From assembly GCF_900110705.1 (NCBI RefSeq), contig NZ_FOEJ01000005.1:310001-374000 (forward strand): DNA of 64,000 bases, in the 5' to 3' direction. Positions 1-8,105 of this stretch are shown in pieces. This DNA is from Loktanella sp. DSM 29012. GTDB lineage: Bacteria > Pseudomonadota > Alphaproteobacteria > Rhodobacterales > Rhodobacteraceae. How positions within the stretch are numbered: the first letter of the stretch is position 1; each line of letters starts with the position of its first letter. Made by a program: the position numbers and the translations under genes. The notes under the pieces were generated by a model. The model made no database searches. It was not told the DNA's origin and saw only the letters and a list, made by a program, of their open reading frames with translations.

Positions 1-503
1 GTATCCAGGGTGGTCCGTTGATGCATGTGATCGCCGGCAAGGCTGTCGCCTTTGGCGAGGCGCTGCGCCCCGGGTTCAAGGACTATCAGGCGCAGGTCAT
101 CAAGAACGCGCAGGCCCTGTCTGACGAGCTGATCAAATGCGGTCTGGATATCGTCACGGGCGGCACCGACACGCATCTGATGCTCGTCGACCTGCGCCCC
201 AAGGGCGTCAAGGGCAACGCCACCGAAGAGGCATTGGGCCGCGCCCACATCACCTGCAACAAGAACGGTATCCCGTTTGACGCGGAAAAGCCCACGATCA
301 CGTCTGGCATCCGTCTGGGCACGCCAGCCGGCACCACCCGCGGATTCACCGAAGAGGAATTCCGTCAGGTCGGTCGCTGGATCGGCCGGGTCGTGGACGG
401 TCTGGCCGCCAACGGCGAGGACGGCAACAGTGAAGTCGAGGCGCAGGTTGCAGCCGAGGTCGAAGCACTGTGCGACAAGTTCCCGATCTACCCGAACCTG
501 TGA
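1..503 (+). CDS. glyA: Serine hydroxymethyltransferase, C-terminal part (truncated by window edge)
   Basis: This is the last 166 residues of serine hydroxymethyltransferase, the PLP enzyme that interconverts serine and glycine and supplies one-carbon units as methylene-tetrahydrofolate in the cytoplasm. The reading frame is open to the window edge (first full codon at 3) and begins IQGGPLMH, part of the conserved region just after the PLP-lysine loop. Further C-terminal family signatures are [12 protein letters not shown] and [16 protein letters not shown]. The product ends in PIYPNL, and a strong hairpin terminator lies 17 bases downstream. The start and most of the active site lie outside the window. 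Confidence 0.96.
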   Translation, partial: IQGGPLMHVIAGKAVAFGEALRPGFKDYQAQVIKNAQALSDELIKCGLDIVTGGTDTHLMLVDLRPKGVKGNATEEALGRAHITCNKNGIPFDAEKPTITSGIRLGTPAGTTRGFTEEEFRQVGRWIGRVVDGLAANGEDGNSEVEAQVAAEVEALCDKFPIYPNL

Positions 504-519
504 CGTTAAGAGATATGAC

Positions 520-554
520 AAAAGGCCGTCGCATCAGCGGCGGCCTTTTGTTTT
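520..554 (+). terminator. Rho-independent terminator of glyA
   Basis: An AAAAGGCCGTCGC arm pairs with GCGGCGGCCTTTT across a four-base ATCA loop, with one G-T wobble. It is followed by G and TTTT. It lies 17 bases after the glyA stop. Confidence 0.85.
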
Positions 555-644
555 GGGCGGGTTGCAAGGCGTGCTTTGCTCCGGCTTGACCTCTGCTGTG
601 CTGCGCCCCACGTGAGGGACAACCAGAATACGAAAGGTGCTGCC

Positions 645-1301
645 ATGACCGACCAGACTGCCCCACTGCGGATTGATATCGTCTCTGACGTGATGTGCCC
701 GTGGTGCATCGTCGGCTATCGCCAGTTGAAACAGGCGCTGGATGCGACCGGCACGGCCTATGATCTGCAATGGCATCCGTTCGAACTGAACCCCGATATG
801 CCCGCCGAAGGTCAGAACATGACCGAACATATCATGGAAAAATACGGGTCCACCGCCGTACAAAGCGCCGAAAACCGTGCGCGACTGACCCAGCTGGGGC
901 ATGATCTGGGCTTTGCGTTTTCATTCGACGACGACACGCGGATGCACAATACGTTCAACACGCATCAACTGATCCACTGGGCACAGACGCTGGACCGTGG
1001 GCACGACATGAAACAGGCCTTGTTCGTCGCGCATTTCACCGACGGGCGTGACCTGTCAGACACCGCCGTGCTGGCGACCATTGCCGGTGAAATCGGTCTG
1101 GATGAAACCGAGGCAGCAGCGGTGCTGGACGATCAGCGTTATGCGCAGGCCGTGCGGTCTGAGGAACGTTTCTGGGTACAGCAGGGCATCAGCGGCGTGC
1201 CTGCCGTCATCTTTGACCGTCAGCATCTGGTCACCGGCGCACAGGGCACCGAAACCTATACCAGCATCCTCAATCAGCTCGCCGCAGGGGTGCCTGCCTA
1301 A
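645..1301 (+). CDS. DsbA family oxidoreductase, FrnE-like
   Basis: A 218-residue thioredoxin-fold protein of the DsbA/FrnE (2-hydroxychromene-2-carboxylate isomerase-like) superfamily. The active-site motif CPWC follows the first strand (IVSDVMCPWC, about residues 12-21), and the helical insert and C-terminal cis-Pro region (GISGVPAVIFD) are present. No signal peptide is seen, so it probably acts in the cytoplasm like FrnE, as a thiol-disulfide oxidoreductase linked to oxidative stress. The ATG at 645 is chosen because homology begins there and GAAAGG lies upstream; the open frame extends further 5' with no family similarity. The substrate is unknown. Confidence 0.88.
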   Translation: MTDQTAPLRIDIVSDVMCPWCIVGYRQLKQALDATGTAYDLQWHPFELNPDMPAEGQNMTEHIMEKYGSTAVQSAENRARLTQLGHDLGFAFSFDDDTRMHNTFNTHQLIHWAQTLDRGHDMKQALFVAHFTDGRDLSDTAVLATIAGEIGLDETEAAAVLDDQRYAQAVRSEERFWVQQGISGVPAVIFDRQHLVTGAQGTETYTSILNQLAAGVPA

Positions 1302-1672
1302 ACCCGTCCCGTGGCCCACAGCCACCAGACAAACCCGATGAACAAGACGATGGCCAGCGCGCTCCATTTGGCGAGTTTGCGCAGGATCATCGTCTTGCGC
1401 TGCTCCCACGGGTCGATCTGTTTGAGTGCCGTTATCGCAAGCCGCGCACATTGGACCACACGGGCGGTGTCAATCTGACGCGACAATTTGGGATGGGTCG
1501 CCAGCAACTGCGCCTGCGCGACTGCCGCGATGTCGCGCTTCAGGTGCGTTGGCAGGCGACGGCGGCCCAGCTTGGACATCTGCGCCTCGACCGTGCGCCC
1601 TTTCAGGCCCAGACGCGCCTCGATCAGGCGGCTGACATCTTGGATGTGGCGAAGGGTCTGGGCATCAGGCAT
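1298..1672 (-). CDS. Hypothetical protein with C-terminal membrane anchor
   Basis: A 124-residue protein, not recognised beyond a likely Rhodobacterales conserved hypothetical. The N-terminal about 90 residues are predicted helical and rich in Arg/Lys/Gln (QTLRHIQDVSRLIEARLG). One transmembrane helix near the C-terminus (WSALAIVLFIGFVWWLW) suggests a tail-anchored inner-membrane protein with its bulk in the cytoplasm. It is convergent with the DsbA-like gene and overlaps its end by 4 bases. No clear ribosome binding site is visible. The start at 1672 is the first Met of the conserved-looking part; an open frame continues upstream to 1897 with shadow-like composition. Confidence 0.6.
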   Translation of the reverse strand: MPDAQTLRHIQDVSRLIEARLGLKGRTVEAQMSKLGRRRLPTHLKRDIAAVAQAQLLATHPKLSRQIDTARVVQCARLAITALKQIDPWEQRKTMILRKLAKWSALAIVLFIGFVWWLWATGRV

Positions 1673-1751
1673 AAAGGGGCGTGTAAACCTGCGGCGCGCC
1701 TGTCTCAAGCGGTCAGATCGCGGCCCTGCGCGCCTGTCACGAGGAGGCCAC

Positions 1752-2504
1752 ATGCTCAATACCGTCGTCACCGGCACCGCCACGGACAAACCCGCGTTGC
1801 TGATCGCGCACGGGTTGTTCGGATCGGCCCGCAACTGGGGTGTGATCGCCAAACGGCTGGCCGACACGCGGCGGGTCATCGCGGTAGACATGCGCAACCA
1901 CGGAGACAGTTTTCACAGCGATACGCACCGCTATCCCGAGATGGCCGAGGATCTGGCAGAGGTCATTGCCGCGCAAGACGGTCCCGCTGACGTCATGGGA
2001 CATTCGATGGGCGGCAAGGCCGCGATGATGCTGGCACTGACACAGCCCGCATTGGTGCGCCGCCTGATCGTCGCTGATATCGCACCCGTCGCCTATGCCC
2101 ATGACCAATTCGGCCCGCTGGATGCAATGCGCGGCGTCGATCTGTCTAACGTGACCACGCGCAAGGACGCGGCCGACCAGATGGACATCGACCCCGCCGT
2201 GATCCCGTTTCTGCTGCAAAGCCTGAACCTGCGCGACAAGCGCTGGGACCTGAACCTGGATACGCTGGCCGCCGACATGGGGCATATCACTGGCTGGCCA
2301 GAGGTAGACGCCCAATTCGACGGACCGGTGCTGATGCTGCGGGGGGCCAATTCGGATTACGTCACCGCGGACCACGCCACGATTATCGCGGCATTGTTTC
2401 CGCGGGCGCACACGCAGACCATCGCGGATGCAGGCCACTGGCTGCACGCCGAACAACCCCGCGCGGTGGAAACCGCCGTGCGCGACTTTTTGGATCAGCC
2501 ATGA
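1752..2504 (+). CDS. Alpha/beta-fold hydrolase, YbfF-like esterase
   Basis: A 250-residue alpha/beta hydrolase resembling the YbfF/ABHD11 acyl esterases. The oxyanion-side HGLFGSARNW, DMRNHGDS, the nucleophile elbow GHSMGG (Ser about residue 85) and the late GHWLHAEQP histidine are all in the expected order. There is no signal peptide, so it is probably a cytoplasmic esterase or thioesterase of unknown substrate. A strong GAGGAGG at 1741-1747 fixes the ATG at 1752. Its stop overlaps the next start (ATGA), indicating translational coupling to the rbsD-like gene, although no shared pathway is obvious. Confidence 0.88.
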   Translation: MLNTVVTGTATDKPALLIAHGLFGSARNWGVIAKRLADTRRVIAVDMRNHGDSFHSDTHRYPEMAEDLAEVIAAQDGPADVMGHSMGGKAAMMLALTQPALVRRLIVADIAPVAYAHDQFGPLDAMRGVDLSNVTTRKDAADQMDIDPAVIPFLLQSLNLRDKRWDLNLDTLAADMGHITGWPEVDAQFDGPVLMLRGANSDYVTADHATIIAALFPRAHTQTIADAGHWLHAEQPRAVETAVRDFLDQP

Positions 2505-2872
2505 AGAAAACGGGAATCCTCAACGCGGAACTGTCACGCGCCATCGCACAGATGGGACATGGCGATTGTCTGGTCGTAGCCGACGCGGGCCTGCCGCTGC
2601 CGGCACATCTGCCGGTGATCGATCTGGCCGTCGTGGCGGGTCTGCCCCGTTTTGCGGACGTGCTGGCCGCAATCCTGACCGAACTGGAAGTCGAGCGCTG
2701 CCTGATGGCAACCGAGGCCAGCCCCGCATTGCAGGATTTGGCCCCCTGCCCGCCTGCCTGTGTGCCGCATACGGATTTCAAGCGTGCCACGCAGTCGGCC
2801 CGCGTACTGGTGCGCACCGGCGAAACCACGCCCTATGCCAATATCGCCCTGTATTCGGGGGTCACGTTTTGA
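2501..2872 (+). CDS. rbsD: D-ribose pyranase family protein
   Basis: A 123-residue RbsD/FucU-fold mutarotase, which interconverts the pyranose and furanose forms of ribose-type sugars. The N-terminus MKKTGILNAELSR, the GHGDCLVVADAGLP catalytic-His region and the C-terminal PYANIALYSGVTF match RbsD closely. It is shorter than E. coli RbsD (139 aa) through loss of part of the middle. It overlaps the upstream esterase by 4 bases. No ribose transporter or ribokinase is nearby, so the physiological substrate may differ; the family call is firm. Confidence 0.85.
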   Translation: MKKTGILNAELSRAIAQMGHGDCLVVADAGLPLPAHLPVIDLAVVAGLPRFADVLAAILTELEVERCLMATEASPALQDLAPCPPACVPHTDFKRATQSARVLVRTGETTPYANIALYSGVTF

Positions 2873-2944
2873 CTCTGCGTTGCCGGGCAATCCGTTCGTT
2901 TTAGTTTAACAATACAATCGAATCATGTCTGACCGGAGAAAACC

Positions 2945-3091
2945 ATGACACGTCCACTGCCTCTTATCCTTGCTCTCGCCACCTTTGCGGCCTTGTCCGC
3001 CTGCAACACCATCGCTGGTGTTGGTCAGGATCTGAGCGTGACGGGTGCAACCATCACGCAGGAAACCCGGCAGGTGCAGTCCAACCTGTAA
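2945..3091 (+). CDS. Entericidin A/B family lipoprotein
   Basis: A very small gene encoding 48 residues. A hydrophobic signal peptide ends in the lipobox LSAC (Cys about residue 20), followed by NTIAGVGQD, the pattern of entericidin EcnA/EcnB membrane lipoproteins. Members are small cell-envelope lipoproteins linked in enterobacteria to stationary-phase bacteriolysis. CGGAGAA lies just before the ATG, and an AT-rich stretch at 2895-2925 may hold the promoter. No antidote partner is visible. The function in this order is unproven. Confidence 0.85.
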   Translation: MTRPLPLILALATFAALSACNTIAGVGQDLSVTGATITQETRQVQSNL

Positions 3092-3139
3092 CGGCCGCAT
3101 ACGGCCTTCGCCCTTGTCTGACCTTACGAAAGAATCCGC

Positions 3140-3493
3140 ATGTCCCTGACCCGTAGCTTCGTTGTTGCCATCATTGCCGGCATTATCGGCACCGTCGTCA
3201 ATGCCATTGCCGTCAACATCATTTCCGGTGCTGACGTGATGCCGCTGATCATCTCGTTCGGACGCAACGCCGTTGCCGTCGTGGTGGCGCTGCTGCTGAT
3301 CCCGCTGTTCCACCGGATCGGCGGCACGGTGGCATTTGTCGCAGGATTGGTTCTGCTGACGGTGCTGCCGTCGGTTCTGGCGGTCTATGTCTTTGCGGCA
3401 CAGGCCCCCTGGTCGATCATCCTTGGCGTCAATCTGGTCTATGCGCTGACGGCTACCATTATCTTTGCCGCCTGCTACCGCAGCAAACGCTGA
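3140..3493 (+). CDS. Small integral membrane protein, unknown
   Basis: A 117-residue protein made up almost wholly of four hydrophobic segments: about residues 5-28 (FVVAIIAGIIGTVVNAIAV), 33-56, 62-83 and 90-112. It ends in a basic tail (CYRSKR) that fits the positive-inside rule. No catalytic motif or family is recognised. It follows the entericidin-like gene by 48 bases and is followed by a terminator, so the two may share a transcript. Confidence 0.7.
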   Translation: MSLTRSFVVAIIAGIIGTVVNAIAVNIISGADVMPLIISFGRNAVAVVVALLLIPLFHRIGGTVAFVAGLVLLTVLPSVLAVYVFAAQAPWSIILGVNLVYALTATIIFAACYRSKR

Positions 3494-3513
3494 TCGGTCG
3501 CAATGACCTCTGA

Positions 3514-3546
3514 CGGGCCTGCGCCAATGCGGCGCGGGCCCGTTTT
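3514..3546 (+). terminator. Rho-independent terminator
   Basis: A CGGGCCTGCGCC arm pairs with GGCGCGGGCCCG (one G-T wobble) around AATGC, followed by TTTT. It ends the transcript of the small membrane protein before mprF. Confidence 0.8.
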
Positions 3547-3570
3547 CCTGACCAAAAGGCCAAACATGTG

Positions 3571-6159
3571 ATGTCAGACGCCCCATCAGACCAAGGTCGG
3601 TTGTCCGCCATCCTGTCGCATCCGCTGTTGCGGATGGCCATTCCCCTGACGATCATGCTGATCGCGCTTGCCGTCTTGCGCGACCTGAGCCGCGAAATCG
3701 CGCCGGCCGAACTGATCGCCGCTGTCCGCAGCTATCCCTGGACTGCCATCGCGCTGTCGACCTGCGCGATGGTGGCCAGCTATGTCGCGCTTGCGCTTTA
3801 TGATCCCGTGATCCTGCGGGGCATGAAAACGCCCGATATGCCGGGCTGGGTGCCGGTTCTGACAGGGGTCAGTTCCATGGCGATTTCCAACCTGCTGGGG
3901 TTTTCCTGGCTGACGGGTGGCGCAATCCGATACCGGATCTACGCGGCATTCGGGGTGGATATCGCGGCGGTCGCGCGATTGATCGCGACCAGCTGGATCG
4001 CCTTTGCATTGGGCCTGCTGACGCTGCTGGGCCTGATGTTCACATTCCATCCCACGGGCATGAGCCAGGTCATCGTTCTGCCGCGCCTGCCCGAAACCAT
4101 TCTGGGTATCCTGATCCTGACCGGTGTGGTCGGACTGTATATCTGGACCTGGCCGGGTGGACGCGAATTGCGGATCGGGCGGCTGTCGACACCGCTGCCA
4201 AAAACCACGCGCGGCTTGACCCTGATGGTCATTGCGCTGGTCGATCTGGTCGCCACGGCACTGACGTTGTATTTCCTGATGCCCGCTGATCTGGCTGGCA
4301 ATTTTGTCTATTTCTTCATCATTTTCATCGGCGCACTGGGGCTGGGTTTCGTCAGCAATGCGCCGGGCGGTCTGGGCGTGTTCGAGGCCACGATCATCGC
4401 AGCACTCGGTGGCACCGGCAGGCCCGACCTGCTGGCCGCCCTGTTGGTGTATCGCCTGATTTACACACTGCTGCCATTTACGATTGCGGCCTTGGGTCTT
4501 GCGTTGGCCTGGACGCTGGCCAACCGCACCATGGCGGGGGCGGCTGCACAGACACTGCGCCGGGCCATGCGCCCCATCGTGCCGGTGCTGATGGCCGCTG
4601 TCGCGCTGCTGTCAGGTGCTGCGCTGCTGCTGTCGGGCGACCTGCCCACCACGGCCAAACGGATGGAGGTTCTTCAGGACATACTGCCGCTTGCGCTGAT
4701 CGAGACATCGCACCTGCTGTCATCCGTCGCGGGCGTCATGCTGCTGATCGTCGCACGGGGACTGTACCGCAGGATGCGACGGGCATGGCTGATCGCGATG
4801 GCACTGCTGTCGGCCGGTCTGGTCGCGTCACTGCTGCGCGGGATCGAATACGAGGCGATGATCGCCCTGACCCTGGCCATCGTCGTGCTGTGGTCATTCC
4901 GAGACGCGTTCTATCGGGTTGGGCTGGGGTCTGCGCTGCACCTGAATGCGCGCTGGGTGATCACGGTGGTCCTGTTGTTTGCGGGGATCACGTGGATCGG
5001 GTTCTTTGCCTACCGAAATGTCGCCTATTCCCAAGATCTGTGGTGGCAGTTCGCCTGGGGCGGTGATGCGCCGCGATTCCTGCGGGCAACCGTAGTGGTC
5101 GCGGTGGTGCTGGCGGCGGTGTCGCTGAACGCGTTGATCAGCCGCGCGGGCACCCGCCTGCCGCCGCAGCCCATCCCAGATACTGTCAGGCACCTCGTGG
5201 CGCAAAGCAGCCAGACCGACAGCGCCATGGCGTTGACCGGCGACAAGCGGTTCCTGATCGCACCGCAGGGCGAGGCCGCGATCGCCTATGCCGACACTGG
5301 ACGCAGCCTGATCGCCAAGGGCGACCCCATCGGCGATCGCACGGCAGGCGACGCGTTGATCTGGGACCTGCGCGACATGGCCGACCGGATGGGCCGGACC
5401 TGCGCGTTCTATGCCGTGCAGACCGACTATCTGACGGCCTACCTCGACATGGGGTTGCAGGTGGTCAAGATCGGGGAAATCGCACGGGTTCCCCTGGCGG
5501 AGTTCACCCTTGATGGCCCCAAACGCAAGGACTGGCGCCATGCCAAGAGCCGTGCCGCGCGCGACGGCTATGTGTTCGATGTCATTCCGGCAGCGCAGGT
5601 CAACGGGCATATCGCGGCGTTGCGAATTGTGTCGGATGCCTGGCTGGCGCTGAAAGGGGGCGCGGAAAAGAACTTTGCCCTGGGGGCGTTTGATCCGGAT
5701 TTCCTGTGCCATTTCGATATTGCGGTGCTGCGACATGCCGAGACAGGGCGGATCGCGTCATTCGCCAACCTGTTGCAGGCCGCGGACGGCAGCGAGCTGG
5801 GGATCGACCTGATGCGCTATGATCCCGCGACGACGCCCGCCGCGATGGACGGGCTGTTCGCCGATATGATGCTGTGGGGACGCGACCGGGAATTCGACTG
5901 GTTCTCATTGGGGGCAGCACCGCTGGCCGGGTTGGAAAACCGGGCCCACGCCCCCGTCTGGAACCGTGTCGGCGGGTTCATCTATACCCACGGTGCGCGG
6001 TTCTATCACTTTGAGGGACTGCGGTCTTTCAAGCAGAAATTCGACCCGGTGTGGGAGCCGAATTACCTCGCCTCGCCCGGGCAGCTACAGGCGGCGCGGG
6101 TGCTGTACGAGGTGTCGCTGCTGATTTCCGGGGGGTTGCGCGGGTTGCGGCGCAGGTAG
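3571..6159 (+). CDS. mprF: Bifunctional phosphatidylglycerol lysyltransferase/flippase MprF
   Basis: An 862-residue MprF-type protein. The N-terminal half contains about a dozen transmembrane helices (UPF0104 flippase), including GFVSNAPGGLGVFE (about residues 254-267), a hallmark of the family. The C-terminal about 330 residues form the cytoplasmic GNAT-like DUF2156 synthase domain (from about residue 530, with KRKDWRHAKSRAARDG and GGFIYTHGARFYHFEGLRSFKQKF). It transfers an amino acid, usually lysine, from aminoacyl-tRNA to phosphatidylglycerol and flips the product, lowering surface charge and giving resistance to cationic peptides. GTG at 3568 is an alternative in-frame start. Amino-acid specificity cannot be read from the sequence. 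Confidence 0.93.
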   Translation: MSDAPSDQGRLSAILSHPLLRMAIPLTIMLIALAVLRDLSREIAPAELIAAVRSYPWTAIALSTCAMVASYVALALYDPVILRGMKTPDMPGWVPVLTGVSSMAISNLLGFSWLTGGAIRYRIYAAFGVDIAAVARLIATSWIAFALGLLTLLGLMFTFHPTGMSQVIVLPRLPETILGILILTGVVGLYIWTWPGGRELRIGRLSTPLPKTTRGLTLMVIALVDLVATALTLYFLMPADLAGNFVYFFIIFIGALGLGFVSNAPGGLGVFEATIIAALGGTGRPDLLAALLVYRLIYTLLPFTIAALGLALAWTLANRTMAGAAAQTLRRAMRPIVPVLMAAVALLSGAALLLSGDLPTTAKRMEVLQDILPLALIETSHLLSSVAGVMLLIVARGLYRRMRRAWLIAMALLSAGLVASLLRGIEYEAMIALTLAIVVLWSFRDAFYRVGLGSALHLNARWVITVVLLFAGITWIGFFAYRNVAYSQDLWWQFAWGGDAPRFLRATVVVAVVLAAVSLNALISRAGTRLPPQPIPDTVRHLVAQSSQTDSAMALTGDKRFLIAPQGEAAIAYADTGRSLIAKGDPIGDRTAGDALIWDLRDMADRMGRTCAFYAVQTDYLTAYLDMGLQVVKIGEIARVPLAEFTLDGPKRKDWRHAKSRAARDGYVFDVIPAAQVNGHIAALRIVSDAWLALKGGAEKNFALGAFDPDFLCHFDIAVLRHAETGRIASFANLLQAADGSELGIDLMRYDPATTPAAMDGLFADMMLWGRDREFDWFSLGAAPLAGLENRAHAPVWNRVGGFIYTHGARFYHFEGLRSFKQKFDPVWEPNYLASPGQLQAARVLYEVSLLISGGLRGLRRR

Positions 6160-6212
6160 GGGGCGCTGCCCCCCGCTGCGCCTCCCCCGGAGTATTTTCG
6201 GCAAGATGATGC
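6160..6212. repeat. Rhodobacterales-type intergenic repeat, copy 1
   Basis: A GC-rich inverted repeat (GGGGCGCTGCCCC) is followed by the conserved tail CCCCCGGAGTATTTTCGGCA and AGATGATG. It fills the gap between the convergent mprF and dehydrogenase genes. Related sequences occur at 10816-10875 (opposite orientation) and 17097-17148. Confidence 0.7.
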
Positions 6213-6214
6213 GG

Positions 6215-7075
6215 TCAGTCGCGCAGACGTTTGAGCAAGGACGAGGTGTCCCAGCGGCCACCGCCCATTCTCTGGACGTCCTTGTAGAACTGATCGACCA
6301 ATGCCGTGACAGGCAGGCTGGCACCGATGGCGTTGGCGTTTTCCAGCACGATGCCCAGATCCTTGCGCATCCAGTCCACGGCGAACCCGTGGTCGTATTG
6401 GTCGGCGAGCATGGTTTTATAGCGGTTTTGCATCTGCCAGGACCCGGCGGCACCCTGGCTGATGACCTCGACCACGGCCTCGCCGTCGAGGCCTGCCTTT
6501 TGCGCGAAATGCAGCGCCTCTGACAGACCCTGGACGAGGCCCGCGATGGCGATCTGGTTGCACATCTTGGTGGTCTGGCCCGCGCCGCTGTCGCCGATGC
6601 GACGGCAGAGCTTGGCGTAGATGTTCATGACGGGTTCGGCGCGGTCGTAGGCGTCCTGGTCGCCGCCGCACATGATGGAGAGCTGGCCGTTTTCGGCCCC
6701 CGCCTGCCCGCCGCTGATGGGCGCGTCGACAAAGTGCAGGCCGCGTGCCCGTGCCGCATCATAAAGTTCGCGGGTGACCGCCGCGCTGACCGTAGTGTGG
6801 TCAACGAACAGCGCGCCGTCCTTCATCCCGTGGAACGCGCCGCCCGCGCCCGTGGTGACGCCGCGCAGGTCGTCGTCGTTGCCCACGCAGGCAAAGACGA
6901 TATCCGCCCCCTGTGCCGCCTGTTCGGGGGTGCTGGCCATGGCGCCGCCGTGTTCCGCGACCCAGGCCTCGGCCTTGGAGGCGGTGCGGTTGTAGACGGT
7001 GACGTCGTGGTGCTTGGCGAGGTGGCCCGCCATGGGGTAGCCCATGACGCCGAGGCCGAGGAAGGTGAGGTTCAT
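6215..7075 (-). CDS. NAD(P)-dependent beta-hydroxyacid dehydrogenase (3-hydroxyisobutyrate/tartronate semialdehyde family)
   Basis: A 286-residue 3-hydroxyacid dehydrogenase of the HIBADH/GarR/glyoxylate-succinic semialdehyde reductase family. It has a Rossmann N-terminus FLGLGVMGYPMAGHL, the substrate-binding signature DAPISGGQAGAENG (about residues 117-130), and the catalytic lysine in GAGQTTKMCNQI (about residue 170). It is cytoplasmic. The substrate (3-hydroxyisobutyrate, tartronate semialdehyde or glyoxylate) cannot be settled from sequence. It is transcribed toward mprF, and the foreign-looking AT-rich gene lies immediately upstream. Confidence 0.9.
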   Translation of the reverse strand: MNLTFLGLGVMGYPMAGHLAKHHDVTVYNRTASKAEAWVAEHGGAMASTPEQAAQGADIVFACVGNDDDLRGVTTGAGGAFHGMKDGALFVDHTTVSAAVTRELYDAARARGLHFVDAPISGGQAGAENGQLSIMCGGDQDAYDRAEPVMNIYAKLCRRIGDSGAGQTTKMCNQIAIAGLVQGLSEALHFAQKAGLDGEAVVEVISQGAAGSWQMQNRYKTMLADQYDHGFAVDWMRKDLGIVLENANAIGASLPVTALVDQFYKDVQRMGGGRWDTSSLLKRLRD

Positions 7076-7099
7076 GGTTGAGTCCTTCGAATTAGATGT

Positions 7100-7978
7100 T
7101 CACTTGGCGAGAAACGCCAACAAAACCGCAAGAAAGCCCTGTAAGAGAGGAAGTGCTACAAAAACAAAACCCACCGAAACCAATGCAGATGAGGCTAATC
7201 TTGCAGAACGCCTAGAGATATTTTGCAACTCCAACTGCCTGAATGCCAAAAGACTTGTGATTTGCTTCTTTGGACCACTTGAAAATGCAATCGACACATT
7301 ACTTATCGTTTCGGTATTACTATCCGGCAGCGTGGGATCGGTAACCACATAAGTGCCTTCGCCGGGATTTTCACGCACCGAGTTTTCGTAAGATATTGAA
7401 CCAAGGTCTGAAAATTTTCCAGAGGAGAGAGCCTCCTTTACATTTTTTCCTGCAGGAAGCAGTACTTTCAGTAAAAACTCTATCTTCTTGAACTCTTCAC
7501 TTAGCTGGTGGATCTGCGTTTTCTGATAGTCTATCAAAAAATCTTTTGCCCGCTCCCGTATAACTTCAGCAGTCACTCCACTGTTGATTGCAGCTGTAGC
7601 CGTTCCGTATTGCCTAAGAAACTGTGGGCATCTTAATATGTAAAGCAAACGGGCCAAGAAAAACGCTATTGCAGCAAAGTAAAGCAGGAAGAAATTATAA
7701 GGCACTTCCAAGGTGATGATGAGCGGCGATTGTGATCCGAAGGGAAACAAAGACAACTCTACCGGAAATTTTTCAGTTATGACCATTAGTGCAGGTAGAA
7801 GGAAAACCCAGATATTAGTTGATGCGATAATTCTATTATCTAATATTGCCTTCAATGCCTCCCAGTCAAAAGCTGGAAAGTAACTGTGCTTTAAGGTGCT
7901 TACTACCTTAGCCTCTGATCCATCCTCACGCATTGTCAAGTTGATACCCGAATTGCACCCTCTTAGAAAGCTTAACAT
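7100..7978 (-). CDS. AT-rich predicted membrane protein, unknown, probably acquired
   Basis: A 292-residue protein with no recognised family. Two hydrophobic segments lie near the N-terminal third (STNIWVFLLPALMVI and NFFLLYFAAIAFFLARLLYIL) and one at the C-terminus (LASSALVSVGFVFVALPLL followed by a second hydrophobic run). A long polar, partly helical middle (REERAKDFLIDYQ-like, EEFKKIEFLLKVLL) lies between. The DNA is about 40% GC by eye, against over 60% on both sides, and codon use is AT-ended, which suggests recent transfer. No clear ribosome binding site is visible. ATGs at 7978 and 7933 are both possible, and an open frame continues to 8083. It is a single gene between two conserved ones, with no mobile genes or repeats seen. 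Confidence 0.6.
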   Translation of the reverse strand: MLSFLRGCNSGINLTMREDGSEAKVVSTLKHSYFPAFDWEALKAILDNRIIASTNIWVFLLPALMVITEKFPVELSLFPFGSQSPLIITLEVPYNFFLLYFAAIAFFLARLLYILRCPQFLRQYGTATAAINSGVTAEVIRERAKDFLIDYQKTQIHQLSEEFKKIEFLLKVLLPAGKNVKEALSSGKFSDLGSISYENSVRENPGEGTYVVTDPTLPDSNTETISNVSIAFSSGPKKQITSLLAFRQLELQNISRRSARLASSALVSVGFVFVALPLLQGFLAVLLAFLAK

Positions 7979-8105
7979 GATACAGAAATTAGACTGAGTA
8001 TCTAATGGAGCGTCGCACCAAGAACAGCAACCGGGTGCCGGCTGCGATTGGCTGCGCCATTCGCTTTCCCGCACTGCCTGCATCCGCGCCGAAAATGGTT
8101 AGCTT

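Noticed and set aside
2501-2872. Ribose utilisation operon
   Set aside because: Only the RbsD-like gene is present; no ABC transporter, kinase or repressor adjoins it.
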